A stretch of 64,000 bases of DNA from Mesorhizobium plurifarium (lineage in GTDB: Bacteria; Pseudomonadota; Alphaproteobacteria; Rhizobiales; Rhizobiaceae). Shown piece by piece: positions 35,042-43,531 of this stretch (positions are counted from its first letter, which is position 1; the number at the start of each line of letters is the position of its first letter). The notes below the pieces were generated by a model. It saw nothing but the letters and a program-made list of their open reading frames with translations. It had not been told where the DNA came from and made no database searches. The DNA is taken from NCBI GenBank assembly GCA_000824785.1, contig CCNB01000003.1, forward strand, positions 222,332-286,331, written 5' to 3'. The position numbers and the translations under genes are program-made.

Positions 35042-35935
35042 CTATCTTCCGGAAAAGAAGGCGTCGAGCGTGGCCGCCGTTTCGATCGGCGACTCCTCCG
35101 GAAAGAAGTGACCGCCGGGCAGGGCGACGCCGCTGACGTCGTCCGCCCAGTTCCGCCACATCGCTTCCGGGCCGCCTTCCTGCGCGTACCATTCGGCCAG
35201 CGCCCCATGCTCGCTCCATAGCGCCAGCAGTGGGCAGGCGATGCGCCGGCCGGCCTCCCTGTCGGCACGGTCATGCTCGCGGTCGAGGGAAGCCGCCGCG
35301 CGATATTCTTCGCAAATAGCATGGATATGCGCGGCATCACGCAGCGCATCGATATAGAGCTGCCGCACTCCGGGCGGAAACGCGTCGGGCGACGATCCCC
35401 AGCCGGAGAGCGCATTGTCGACGACGGCATCGGCGGCGGCCGCAAGCATCGTCTCCGGCAGCGGCCAGGGTTGCGATAGCAACGACCAGGGCCAGTAGCC
35501 TAGCGCCAGGCGGTCGTCCGCCCGGTCCCAGGCATCGCCTGTCGGGATGATGTCCAGCACTGCAAGCTTCTCGACTCGGTCCGGGTGGTCGAGCGCCAGC
35601 CGGTAGGCAACGCGCCCGCCGCGATCGTGACCCGCGACCATGAAGCATCGAAAGCCGAATGTCTCCATCAGCATGACCATGTCGGCGGCCATGGCGCGCT
35701 TGGCATAGGGCGCATGGTCGCTGGTCGATGGCGGGCAGGAGCTTTGTCCATAGCCGCGCAGATCGGCGCAGACGACGGTGAAATCCCGTGCCAGGCCGGG
35801 AGCCACCTCGCGCCACATCGCATGGGTCTCGGGAAAACCGTGCAGCAGGAGCAGACCGGGCCCGCTGCCAGCGCGGCGGGCGAAGATCCTTGCTTCGCCG
35901 GTATCAATCTCGCGACTGTCGAAATTCTCAAACAT
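35042..35935 (-). CDS. Alpha/beta hydrolase, haloacetate dehalogenase-like
   Basis: A 297-residue alpha/beta-fold hydrolase. Family parts are LLLLHGFPETHAMWREVAP, DLRGYGQSS, nucleophile Asp in AGHDRGGRVAYRLALDHP and the catalytic His in LPGGHFFPEESP. The Asp nucleophile and GHDRGGR elbow match fluoroacetate/haloacetate dehalogenases and epoxide-hydrolase-like enzymes. A natural substrate cannot be named. Confidence 0.85.
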   Translation of the reverse strand: MFENFDSREIDTGEARIFARRAGSGPGLLLLHGFPETHAMWREVAPGLARDFTVVCADLRGYGQSSCPPSTSDHAPYAKRAMAADMVMLMETFGFRCFMVAGHDRGGRVAYRLALDHPDRVEKLAVLDIIPTGDAWDRADDRLALGYWPWSLLSQPWPLPETMLAAAADAVVDNALSGWGSSPDAFPPGVRQLYIDALRDAAHIHAICEEYRAAASLDREHDRADREAGRRIACPLLALWSEHGALAEWYAQEGGPEAMWRNWADDVSGVALPGGHFFPEESPIETAATLDAFFSGR

Positions 35936-35974
35936 GGCTTGTCTCCGGCGGCTGGCGCCGACAGCGTCGACCGC

Positions 35975-36208
35975 TCACGTCCAGGCGGAGTCCAATATCA
36001 GCGACGCTTCGAAAATCTGGTCGCGCTTTTCATCCAGCACCTTGACGGTGATGGTCAGATGCCTGCCGCCCGGCATTTCGTCGCGGGCGACGTCGTGCAG
36101 GATGCGCAACGCCTCCATGCCGGCGCGCTCGCGGCTGGCGAAGAGCTGTCCCTCGGTGTCTTCCTGGCTGTGCTCGGTGTTGTAGAGGTTGAAGTAAAAG
36201 CGCTGCAT
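35975..36208 (-). CDS. DUF6894 family protein
   Basis: A 77-residue protein with the small-domain pattern of DUF6894: RFYFNLYNTE, then DTEGQLFASRERAGMEALRI, and a C-terminal strand LTITVKVLDEKRDQIFEASL. The function is unknown; such genes are common in rhizobial stress and symbiosis regions. ATG 36208 gives the family N-terminus; an in-frame start at 36220 is possible. Confidence 0.65.
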   Translation of the reverse strand: MQRFYFNLYNTEHSQEDTEGQLFASRERAGMEALRILHDVARDEMPGGRHLTITVKVLDEKRDQIFEASLILDSAWT

Positions 36209-36369
36209 GGACAGGTCCATCCCCGGAAATTTCGAAGGTCAATTCGCCAGCGCGGTCGTGGTTCCAAGCCGCTGATCCGGAGAGAAGAATCCGCGCGGTG
36301 CCACCTGTCGGCTGGTGGCCGCCTGCAACCAGCTCCACCTTGCAGCGTTAGCAGTCTCCAACGGAGAAC

Positions 36370-37095
36370 GTGCAATTGCTGGAATCGCTTTACCTCAATC
36401 TCGGCCAGCATGACGCCTTGTCGGAAGAAGAGAAGGCTTTGCTCACATCGACTTTGTCGATCGAGAAATATGTTGGCACCGGCGAGGATATCGTCTCTGA
36501 AGGAACCAGGCCGACCTATAGCACGCTGATCATCGACGGGTTTGCCGCTCGTTACAAAGTTTTGGAGGATGGCGGCCGTCAGTTCACCTCGCTGCAGGTC
36601 CCGGGGGATTTCGTCGATCTCCATGCCTTCCTGCTGAAGACGATGGATCACGGCATCACTGCCTTGTCGCCTTGCCATGTGGCTGCTGCCGAGCACAGCA
36701 AGCTCAAGACGATCACCGAACAGGCGCCGCATCTCACCCGGCTTTTGTGGCTCGACACGCTCGTCGACGGCGCCATTCATCGCGAGTGGATCGTGGCGAT
36801 GGGACGCCGCTCCAAGCTCTCCCACCTCGCACATCTGATATGCGAGCTGTTTATCCGGCTACAGGTGGTGAAGAAGACGCGCGACATGGGTTTTTACTTG
36901 CCGCTGTCGCAGGCTCAACTGGCCGACGTGCTCGGCCTGTCCGTTGTCCATATGAACCGGGTGATCGGCACGCTGCGACGCATGAACGTCATCAACTGGA
37001 CGAACCATATGATCACGATCCTCGACTGGGAGCGGCTGGTTACGATCGCGGAGTTCGATCCGACCTATCTCAGCATGACGCGCGAGCCGAGATAG
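36370..37095 (+). CDS. Crp/Fnr-family regulator (paralogue A)
   Basis: A 241-residue regulator: cyclic-nucleotide-binding-like beta barrel (about 15-120, with GTRPTYSTLIIDGFAARYKV) and a C-terminal winged helix (QAQLADVLGLSVVHMNRVIGTLRRMNVI). There are no Fnr-type N-terminal cysteines. The gene at 43532-44251 encodes a close paralogue, with long identical blocks such as HLTRLLWLDTL and EFDPTYLSMTREPR. GTG 36370 is the start. Its ligand is unknown. Confidence 0.88.
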   Translation: MQLLESLYLNLGQHDALSEEEKALLTSTLSIEKYVGTGEDIVSEGTRPTYSTLIIDGFAARYKVLEDGGRQFTSLQVPGDFVDLHAFLLKTMDHGITALSPCHVAAAEHSKLKTITEQAPHLTRLLWLDTLVDGAIHREWIVAMGRRSKLSHLAHLICELFIRLQVVKKTRDMGFYLPLSQAQLADVLGLSVVHMNRVIGTLRRMNVINWTNHMITILDWERLVTIAEFDPTYLSMTREPR

Positions 37096-37099
37096 GTCT

Positions 37100-37399
37100 C
37101 TAGCCAGGCGGCTTCTTGGAGCGCGACCAGAGCTCGTCCAGCATGGTCAGGGCCGCGCTTGGCTGCGCGGATTTCAGCAGCCCCTGCTGCGCGGCGGCTT
37201 TCTTGAAGGCGGCAAAGGCGACGGCCGGCCGGCAGGTGCCCGCGATTGCGTCGTCCACCAGCCGCGCCGCCTTGAGATAATCCGGCGCTTCCTTGTTCTT
37301 CCAGGCCCCGGCAAGCGCCTTCTTCGCCTCTGCGACCGTGGTGACGACCATCGTGCCGCCGCTGACGAAGCGGATGGTGAGCGGCAGGAAACGGCTCAT
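37100..37399 (-). CDS. DUF982 family protein
   Basis: A 99-residue protein with the DUF982 core: VVTTVAEAKKALAGAWKNKE, then YLKAARLVDDAIAGTCRPAVAFAAFKKAA. DUF982 proteins are numerous in rhizobia and have no known role. ATG 37399 follows GGATGGTGACG. It is convergent with the Crp-type gene. Confidence 0.8.
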   Translation of the reverse strand: MSRFLPLTIRFVSGGTMVVTTVAEAKKALAGAWKNKEAPDYLKAARLVDDAIAGTCRPAVAFAAFKKAAAQQGLLKSAQPSAALTMLDELWSRSKKPPG

Positions 37400-37589
37400 C
37401 GGTTCGTCACCATCCGAACCATTCGCGCGTTCGCCAGGCAAGGCCGACAAAGGGTGCGGCCGTGATCATGGCGGCTACAAGGGCAAGGAGCGGATTCACA
37501 GGCAAGGATTTCATGGTGCACCACAAGATTGGGAATGGCCGTAAACGATGACCTAGCCAGTCGGTTGCATTCGCCCAGCGGTTCGGAGG

Positions 37590-37766
37590 CTACATGTTGC
37601 TCGCGGGCCTGGCGGGAGGCGCCGGCCGATGTGGCGGACGCGGCCGCGGCCTTAGCGGGATATCCGCCAGCGAGGCGCGGATTACCCTGGCGGGAATCGG
37701 CGGTGCTGCGGCACGCCGGCGCAGCAAAGCGGCCGAGAGAGTGCCGATGAGAGTTCGAACGTCCAT
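37590..37766 (-). CDS. Possible small Arg/Pro-rich protein
   Basis: A 58-residue reading frame (MDVRTLIGTLSAALLRRRAA at its start) behind an excellent AGGAGG site. The sequence is Arg/Pro/Ala-rich and no family is seen. Only the ribosome site argues for it, so it is weakly supported. Confidence 0.35.
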   Translation of the reverse strand: MDVRTLIGTLSAALLRRRAAAPPIPARVIRASLADIPLRPRPRPPHRPAPPARPASNM

Positions 37767-38101
37767 GGGACTCCTCCTGAAGAGTCCCCCCAACGATGGA
37801 ATCTAGCATCACGCTCGGGTGGTCCGCATTTAACTTTGATGCATGCCGAAGGGTCTTGGCCAAGCGCGACGAACCGAGCCAACCTTTTCTGGCGATATGC
37901 GTTGTCCCTTGGAAATTCGCTTCAGCGCGGTGGCGCCGGCCGGCTTTCACGCCGCTCGACCCGCCTGAAAGGCAAGCGGAGGATATTTCGCAGTTCCGAC
38001 CGAGACGCCAAATACTGCCCGCTGAATGAGACTGCGCCGGCCCCATGCGTTTCTAGCCTGGCCGGGGCGCTCTCACGAGCACTGACCATGAGGAGGATCC
38101 C
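37767..38101. other. Intergenic region, no gene seen
   Basis: 335 bases between the leftward doubtful small gene and the rightward secreted-protein gene. No repeat or RNA is recognised. A strong AGGAGG site at its end belongs to the 38102 gene. Confidence 0.35.
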
Positions 38102-38419
38102 ATGAAGAAAGCGCTTCTCATCGCGGCTTTCGCTCTGATCCCGGCTCTGCCGGCGGTTGCGCAGACCGCCCAGCAGGGGGACGAGCAACCGACGGATCAG
38201 CAGACGCATAACTGTCAGGCCAAGCCCGACGCCAACGATCAGCAGCAGAAACAGAAGCAAGAGGCCGATACGGATGAACTGTCGAAACAGCTCGGCAATT
38301 GCGGCGGCGTGCTGAAGCCGCCGCCGACCGGCGACAAGAACGCAACGCCGCCGCCGCCGACCGGCAGCGAGATGCCGGTGATCAAGCCCGGCCAGGTGCC
38401 GCCGCAGACGGGCCAATGA
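38102..38419 (+). CDS. Exported Gln/Pro-rich hypothetical protein
   Basis: A 105-residue protein with a clear signal peptide (MKKALLIAAFALIPALPAVA) and a Gln/Asp/Pro-rich mature part holding two cysteines (NCQAKP and LGNCGGV) that may form a disulfide. No family is known. AGGAGGATCCC precedes ATG 38102. Confidence 0.7.
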   Translation: MKKALLIAAFALIPALPAVAQTAQQGDEQPTDQQTHNCQAKPDANDQQQKQKQEADTDELSKQLGNCGGVLKPPPTGDKNATPPPPTGSEMPVIKPGQVPPQTGQ

Positions 38420-38440
38420 GAACTGATCGGTCGACCAAGG

Positions 38441-38623
38441 TCAGTGTTTGCGCTTTCCGCTTTCTACCGGCTTGACGGTCGAGCCGTGGGCTTCGCGGAT
38501 CATCTGTAATGCTTCGTCGCGGGTGAGCCCGCATTTGCGGGCAAAATAGGCCGCCTCGAGGATTTCAGCGCGAGATGCCGCCGAAACGCCTGCGGGAGTC
38601 TGCCTGTTCTTCTTCTTGGCCAT
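38441..38623 (-). CDS. Small hypothetical protein (helix-turn-helix-sized)
   Basis: A 60-residue protein with a helical core SRAEILEAAYFARKCGLTRDEALQMIREAHG between Lys-rich ends. Small proteins with this type of core, near DUF3606, are frequent in rhizobia. No role is known. It is convergent with the exported Gln/Pro-rich gene. Confidence 0.6.
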   Translation of the reverse strand: MAKKKNRQTPAGVSAASRAEILEAAYFARKCGLTRDEALQMIREAHGSTVKPVESGKRKH

Positions 38624-38927
38624 CGGCTCACCGTGCCATGAATCACTTAGTCAGCTAATTATATGTCCGTCGTTTCTTATTGCAAATTCGCCACCGTTTT
38701 TGACAGCATCTTCGGGGACCATTGCGCCGGCATCGAATTGTGACTTGCCGGCCGCGCGAGCCACCGGCTGCCGAACATGTTGAGTCGCCGCTTGTTCCGA
38801 AGATTTCCGCGGCGGCATCGCCGGCATCAGCGGGCTCAAAGTCCCGTCGATCTCCCTCACTAAACCTTAGGAACGAAAGCCAGTTCTGCGAATTGGTATT
38901 CCGTCTCGACAGCAACAGGAGGTTACT
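38624..38927. other. Divergent upstream region
   Basis: 304 bases between the leftward 38623 gene and the rightward microprotein/membrane operon. No coding sequence is supported. GGAAC at 38869-38873 is not followed by GTT at the EcfG spacing. Confidence 0.35.
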
Positions 38928-39005
38928 ATGGGACGAGGTATATTGCTTTGGCTGCTGGGGGTTCCAATCCCGATCATCATCCTGCTTATGCTGTTCGCGC
39001 GGTAG
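38928..39005 (+). CDS. 25-residue membrane microprotein
   Basis: An ORF of 25 residues starting MGRGILLWLLGVPIPIIILL and ending LFAR, i.e. a single transmembrane helix with a Gly/Pro bend. ACAGGAGGT (38916-38924) is a near-perfect ribosome site. I recall very similar tiny proteins (MGRGILLWLLGIPIPIIILL-like) across alphaproteobacteria. It is ten bases upstream of the next membrane-protein gene and surely shares its transcript. No role is known. Confidence 0.72.
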   Translation: MGRGILLWLLGVPIPIIILLMLFAR

Positions 39006-39015
39006 GAGATGGGTG

Positions 39016-39924
39016 ATGAATTCCGCTGTAACTGACGTCGAACTTTACGGCGCGACCGAGTCTTCGTCTTCCGCCGTGAGTTGGGGTCCGATCGTTGCGG
39101 GAGCCTTCGCCGCGGCGACCCTGACAGTGGTCTTGATGCTGATCGGCTCCGGGTTGGGGCTAACCATGGTTTCGCCCTGGACCGGCGCCAGCGCCTCGAC
39201 CACCACTTTCGCGGTTTCGGCCGCCGTGTGGCTGATCGTCGTGCAGTGGCTGTCGGCCGGGCTGGGCGGCTACTTGACCGGCCGGCTACGGACGAAATGG
39301 GTCGGCATTCACGACAATGAAGTCTACTTCCGCGACACCGCGCATGGCTTTCTGGCCTGGGCACTGGCGACGCTGCTGGTTGCCGGCGTGTTCGGCTCTG
39401 CCTTGTCCGCAACAATCGGGGCGGGCGTGCAAGCGGGGTCCAACGTTGCGGCGGGCGCGGCGGCGGGTGCTTCGACGGCAGCCGCGAATGGCGCCGCCGC
39501 AACCGACAACAACACCTTGGGTTATTTCATCGACCAGCTCTTCCGCCCTGCCGACACAGGTAACGTCGCCCCAGCCGGCCAGAATGACGCCGGCATGACG
39601 GCGCAGGCAACACGCATCCTGGTGGCAAGCGCCGCCAAGGGCGAGGTGTCGGCCGACGACAAAGCCTATCTTGCGAAGCTGGTAGCCTCCCGCACCGGGC
39701 TTTCTCAGGCCGATGCCGCCAAGCGCGTCGATACTGTGCTTGCCGGCATTGAAGACGCCAAGAACAAGGCGAAGGCGGCCGCCGACACCGCCAGAAAGGC
39801 AGGTGCCACCTTCGCGCTCGTCGGCGCCCTGTCGATGATCGTTGGAGCTTTCATTGCCAGCGTTGCCGGCGCTCTCGGCGGCAGGCAGCGCGACGAAGAC
39901 GAAGCGCTCTTCGTTCGGGGCTGA
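39016..39924 (+). CDS. Multi-span membrane protein, hypothetical
   Basis: A 302-residue protein with about four transmembrane helices: one near 20-50 (GPIVAGAFAAATLTVVLMLIG), two more by 130, and the last near 275 (FALVGALSMIVGAFIASVAG). Between them is an Ala/Gly/Asn-rich soluble loop and a helical AKGEVSADDKAYLAKLVASR segment. Similar proteins are common in rhizobia, often beside the microprotein upstream. The true start is ATG 39016 behind TAGGAGATGGG. Confidence 0.7.
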   Translation: MNSAVTDVELYGATESSSSAVSWGPIVAGAFAAATLTVVLMLIGSGLGLTMVSPWTGASASTTTFAVSAAVWLIVVQWLSAGLGGYLTGRLRTKWVGIHDNEVYFRDTAHGFLAWALATLLVAGVFGSALSATIGAGVQAGSNVAAGAAAGASTAAANGAAATDNNTLGYFIDQLFRPADTGNVAPAGQNDAGMTAQATRILVASAAKGEVSADDKAYLAKLVASRTGLSQADAAKRVDTVLAGIEDAKNKAKAAADTARKAGATFALVGALSMIVGAFIASVAGALGGRQRDEDEALFVRG

Positions 39925-40052
39925 CACCCCCCGGCTGCCTTCGGCATCCCTCGTCAGGTGCGCCCGCTGGCCTTGCCGGCGGGCGTCTATTGTCGGTGGA
40001 TGCGTCACCAGCCTGGGCGCGATTCCTTCGACAAACGCGGGTGCGAACGGCC

Positions 40053-40283
40053 TCACCGAGCCTGCTGATTCTCCCGCCGCTCTTCCTGCCGTTTCTCGAT
40101 CTCGTAGGAGAGCCAGCGACAGAACATGCCGATGATCGAGGTGGCCGCTCCTCCGAGCAGACAGGCCGTCAGCAAAGGACTTTTCGAGGCGCTGTCCCAA
40201 CTTACGGTCGCCAGCAGGATCACGCTCACGGTGGAGATCAGATAGCCGGTGCCCTTGAGCAGATGAAGCGAAGATTTGGTCAT
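40053..40283 (-). CDS. Small two-span membrane protein
   Basis: A 76-residue protein with two likely transmembrane helices (LISTVSVILLATVSW and LLTACLLGGAATSIIGMFC) and a charged C-terminal tail (EIEKRQEERRENQQ). No family is known. Convergent with the 39016 gene. Confidence 0.55.
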   Translation of the reverse strand: MTKSSLHLLKGTGYLISTVSVILLATVSWDSASKSPLLTACLLGGAATSIIGMFCRWLSYEIEKRQEERRENQQAR

Positions 40284-40413
40284 GTTTGCCCGCCTTCAAA
40301 ATGAATAATCAATGCTGACCGAAGTCGCGCACTGTCCCTCCAGATGACCGGTTGGGTGCAGCTCAGGCGTTGACCGCCTTCTCGTCTTAGGTGCCGCGCA
40401 GCGGGCGCAGCAC

Positions 40414-41724
40414 TCACAAGAACCATTGAGCGACCAGACCGAGCGACGACATACCCATTGCCAATGTCGATAGCCAACCCAGCGCGCGCAGCCAGCCCTG
40501 GACCGGGAATTCTCCCATGATGTCCTTACGGGCAGCCATCAGCATCATCACGACCATGACCGGCACAGCGCACATGCCGTTTATCACGGCGCTCCAGTAA
40601 AGCGCCTTGATCGGGTCGATTGGGGTGAACATGATCCCAGTGCCAAGAGCGGTCGCCGCGGCGAGCGTGGCGTAGAAGGCGGCGGCTTCCTTCGGCTTGC
40701 GCTGAAGGCCGACCGGCCAGCGCAGCGCTTCGCCTACTGCGAATGCCGCCGAACCCGCCAGCACCGGCACCGCCAGAAGTCCGGTGCCGATGATGCCCGC
40801 CGAGAAGACGATGAAAGCGAATTCTCCAGCCGCCGGTTCCAGCGCCTTTGCCGCGTCCGTTGACGAGGCGATGTCCGTCACCCCCGCCTTGTGAAGGGTC
40901 GCGGCGGTGGTGAAGATGATCGCGACGGCGATCAAATTCGAGAACGCCATTCCGACCAGCGTGTCGGCGCGTATCCGCCCGAACGCCCGTGTGGCTTGCC
41001 AGGGCGCCCATCGCAGCGGCTCGGCGGTCAGCTTGAGCTCCTCCTCTTCGACCTCCTGCGAGGCCTGCCAGAAGAACAGATACGGCGAGATCGTCGTGCC
41101 AAGGATCGCCAGCAATGTCGTGAAGAAAGCCCCGCTCCATTCGAGGTGCGGAATTAACAGGCCTTTGGCCGCGTCGATCCAGGGCACATTGGCCGCGAAC
41201 ATCGCGATGACGTAGGCAAAAAGGCTCAAGGTGGTCCATTTGAGGACCGTCACGTAGCGGGTGTAGTCGAGGAACACGATCGCCGAGACACAGATGATCG
41301 CGAAAGCGACGACATAGAGGGAACTCGGCCCGCCAACGAGCAGTTTCAACGCGTCGGCCATGGCGCTGAGATCGGCGCCGATGTTGATGACGTTGGCAAC
41401 GAACAGCAGCATCACCACAACGGAAAGCAGCGGGGCCGGATAGTGCCGGCTGAGGTTGCCTGAAATACCCTTGCCCGTGGTGCGGCCAATGCGAGCGGCG
41501 ATCTCCTGGATTGCCGCCATCAGCGGGAAGGTGAACAGCATGGACCAGCCGATATCGAATCCGAGTTGGGCTCCAGCCTGGCTGTAAGTTCCGATGCCGG
41601 AGGGATCGTCATCGGACGCACCGGTGATGAATCCGGGCCCGATCGTGCGAAGGAACCGTTGGAAAGGACCTTTCGCCAACGTGCTGCTTTGTTCTCTATC
41701 GATTTGCGAACCGATCCCGGTCAT
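40414..41724 (-). CDS. Nramp-family divalent metal transporter, atypical
   Basis: A 436-residue protein with about eleven transmembrane helices and the Nramp fold. In helix 1 the metal motif DPGN reads DPSG (Asp40-Gly43, in GASDDDPSGIGTYSQAG). In helix 6 the canonical A-x-x-M site reads TTISPYLFFWQASQEVEEE, with no Met. Loss of the Met is seen in Nramp-related magnesium transporters, so Mg2+ or another hard cation is a possible substrate rather than Mn2+/Fe2+. An EcfG-type promoter match lies at 41828-41852. Confidence 0.85.
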   Translation of the reverse strand: MTGIGSQIDREQSSTLAKGPFQRFLRTIGPGFITGASDDDPSGIGTYSQAGAQLGFDIGWSMLFTFPLMAAIQEIAARIGRTTGKGISGNLSRHYPAPLLSVVVMLLFVANVINIGADLSAMADALKLLVGGPSSLYVVAFAIICVSAIVFLDYTRYVTVLKWTTLSLFAYVIAMFAANVPWIDAAKGLLIPHLEWSGAFFTTLLAILGTTISPYLFFWQASQEVEEEELKLTAEPLRWAPWQATRAFGRIRADTLVGMAFSNLIAVAIIFTTAATLHKAGVTDIASSTDAAKALEPAAGEFAFIVFSAGIIGTGLLAVPVLAGSAAFAVGEALRWPVGLQRKPKEAAAFYATLAAATALGTGIMFTPIDPIKALYWSAVINGMCAVPVMVVMMLMAARKDIMGEFPVQGWLRALGWLSTLAMGMSSLGLVAQWFL

Positions 41725-41827
41725 AGGAAGGCCGCCGGCGCGGGGTCGGCCGTGAGCGCGAGGTGCGCCAAGGATTTGGGGCGGCTCTTCCGCATTGCAT
41801 AAGCACCTGCTAACGAAGGCATAAGGT

Positions 41828-41852
41828 AACCGGCGGATGAACGATCGGTTCC
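41828..41852 (-). promoter_or_regulatory. EcfG-type promoter match
   Basis: Minus strand: GGAAC (41852-41848), 16 bases, GGTT (41831-41828), about 104 bases before the Nramp start. Confidence 0.5.
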
Positions 41853-41965
41853 AGAGTGACGGTCACCTGGGCATGGCCAGCCGAGGTTCCCACCGCATTC
41901 GTTCATGGCCCAGAGGTTCTCACCGACGGTCAGAAAACCGTGCGAGGCAGGCATCCGCTGTCCCC

Positions 41966-42505
41966 TCAATGCGAGAATTTTCGCTTGAAAATTTTCATCC
42001 CCTCCACAAGCGAAGCCCTGGCCTCGGCGGCGTTTTGCCAACCCTTAAGCTTGATCTTCTTGCCGGTGCCCAATACCGACGAAAGAAAAAACTGCTCTAT
42101 CTCCCGGCGAAGATCCTGTGGGACATCGGCGATAGCGACGGGCTCGTCCTGCGCGTCTTCCTTGTGCGGGCAGAAGATATACCTGTCGTTACGAACCTTC
42201 GAGCCATCGGGGTCCTGCTGCTTCACGCGAAGCGCGCCAAGTAGGTCGCATTTAATAACAACGCCCGGGGCGGCGGCGGCCTGATGGATGACGAGCCCGT
42301 CCAGGGGATCGCCATCGTCCCCCAACGTGGACGGCACGAAACCCCAATCATAGGGGTAGGTATTTCCCACCGGAAGAGGGCGGGAGTATTCGAACACGCG
42401 GGTCTTCCGTTCATAGGCTAGTTTCGCGGCCGATCCCCGCGGCGTCTCGACGACCACACGGAATAGTTTACCAGAGATTGCCGGAAGTTTGAGGTAATCA
42501 GCCAT
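41966..42505 (-). CDS. Inorganic pyrophosphatase-like protein
   Basis: A 179-residue protein of the family I pyrophosphatase type. The metal motif is seen as PYDWGFVPSTLGDDGDPLDGL, the equivalent of the usual NYGFIPQT...DGDPLD, and the later KVRNDRYIF replaces the usual KDEK-type segment. It is a divergent member and may act on another diphosphate. ATG 42505 is chosen for the family length; the ribosome site is weak. Confidence 0.8.
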   Translation of the reverse strand: MADYLKLPAISGKLFRVVVETPRGSAAKLAYERKTRVFEYSRPLPVGNTYPYDWGFVPSTLGDDGDPLDGLVIHQAAAAPGVVIKCDLLGALRVKQQDPDGSKVRNDRYIFCPHKEDAQDEPVAIADVPQDLRREIEQFFLSSVLGTGKKIKLKGWQNAAEARASLVEGMKIFKRKFSH

Positions 42506-42617
42506 TTCAAATCGGGAGCCGCGCCGAGTCAGTTGCGCAAAGTGAACTTTCACCGGCAGGGGAAGGTTCCAGGGCGAGGATGCGTTGCGGATCGTTGAGA
42601 TCAACCGCGAGCCGATT

Positions 42618-42863
42618 TTAGCAAACCGATGGCAAAGGATAACTCGTACGACCGACAACCCTGAACTCGAAAACGCCAGGGCGCAGCCGCGTCGGCGGCC
42701 TGTCGGTCAGCTCGACGACCCGAATCCATCTGTCGGCACCGGCGCGTAGCGTGACCTCGACGCCGAGCGCCTTTCGGGCCGCCTCGTACGGCGCCATCGC
42801 CTCGACGGCATGGCTTGCAAGGACGGTCTCGCCATCCATCTCTTCGACGCGATAGGCCTTCAT
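42618..42863 (-). CDS. Hypothetical protein
   Basis: An 81-residue protein with a small mixed fold: MKAYRVEEMDGETVLASHAV, then APYEAARKALGVEVTLRAG and DRWIRVVELTDRP. The pattern recurs in rhizobia without a named family or role. ATG 42863 follows GGGGATTCGATGA. Confidence 0.55.
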   Translation of the reverse strand: MKAYRVEEMDGETVLASHAVEAMAPYEAARKALGVEVTLRAGADRWIRVVELTDRPPTRLRPGVFEFRVVGRTSYPLPSVC

Positions 42864-43089
42864 TCATCGAATCCCCGCCCTCAGTTTGGCCGACCGCGGG
42901 GCAGAGCAAAATTACATTTGATATTTTGCGCCATGCTGGCGCGTCCTCGGCGCAGCCGGCGCGCTTCCCACCGGCTTATCGGCCGAAGAGGAGGAAGGCC
43001 GGCAGCGCGACGAAGATCGGAACCGCAGCGGCTGTCGCGCGGAATGTCTCGGCCCCGTCGGGAAATTCCGTCGCTTTCGCTCCGGCAAT

Positions 43090-43114
43090 GGAACATAAGC
43101 GCCGGTGGCCGGTT
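43090..43114 (+). promoter_or_regulatory. EcfG-type promoter match
   Basis: GGAAC (43090-43094), 16 bases, GGTT (43111-43114). It lies about 120 bases before the 43235 gene, with a hairpin in between. Confidence 0.45.
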
Positions 43115-43159
43115 CGGTGCGCGGCGGCTCCCCCGCCGCCATCGGGGTCCCTCCCGATA

Positions 43160-43193
43160 GAAGCCCGCCCGCTCACCCCTCCGGACGGGCTTC
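43160..43193 (+). terminator. Hairpin in leader of the 43235 gene
   Basis: GAAGCCCG (43160-43167) pairs with CGGGCTTC (43186-43193). There is no strong T-run. It may be an attenuator or RNA-processing signal in the leader. Confidence 0.4.
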
Positions 43194-43234
43194 TCTGTGG
43201 GGGAGAATTTCTTTCAGCCGTGGGAAAGACCGGC

Positions 43235-43477
43235 ATGGCAGGCAAGACAACGCATGATCAGCAGCAGCGCATCATCGAGGAGCGCGTCAACACCAAGAAT
43301 GCCGGCAAGGATTTCAATGCCGAGGAGGAACTGAAGCGGCCGCATCAGGAGCGGGCTGCCCGCGCGAAGGACAATACGTTGAAGCCTGCCGAGAGCGACC
43401 TGACCGATCCCGACGACCGGCAGATGCTGCGCGGCGAGAACCAGGAATCCCCGCACCGGAAACGGCGTTCTGAATGA
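43235..43477 (+). CDS. Small hydrophilic protein
   Basis: An 80-residue, highly charged protein (QQQRIIEERVNTKNAGKDFN, then LTDPDDRQMLRGENQESPH). No family is recognised. It fits the style of the other stress-island proteins and has an EcfG-type promoter match upstream. Confidence 0.55.
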   Translation: MAGKTTHDQQQRIIEERVNTKNAGKDFNAEEELKRPHQERAARAKDNTLKPAESDLTDPDDRQMLRGENQESPHRKRRSE

Positions 43478-43531
43478 TGCATGTCGCTCGAAAACTGCGC
43501 AGCGGTTTTGGCAAGCTGCCTTCAGCGGCGA

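Noticed and set aside
38869-38900. GGAAC upstream of the 38928 microprotein as an EcfG promoter
   Set aside because: There is no GTT at the 16-17 base spacing.
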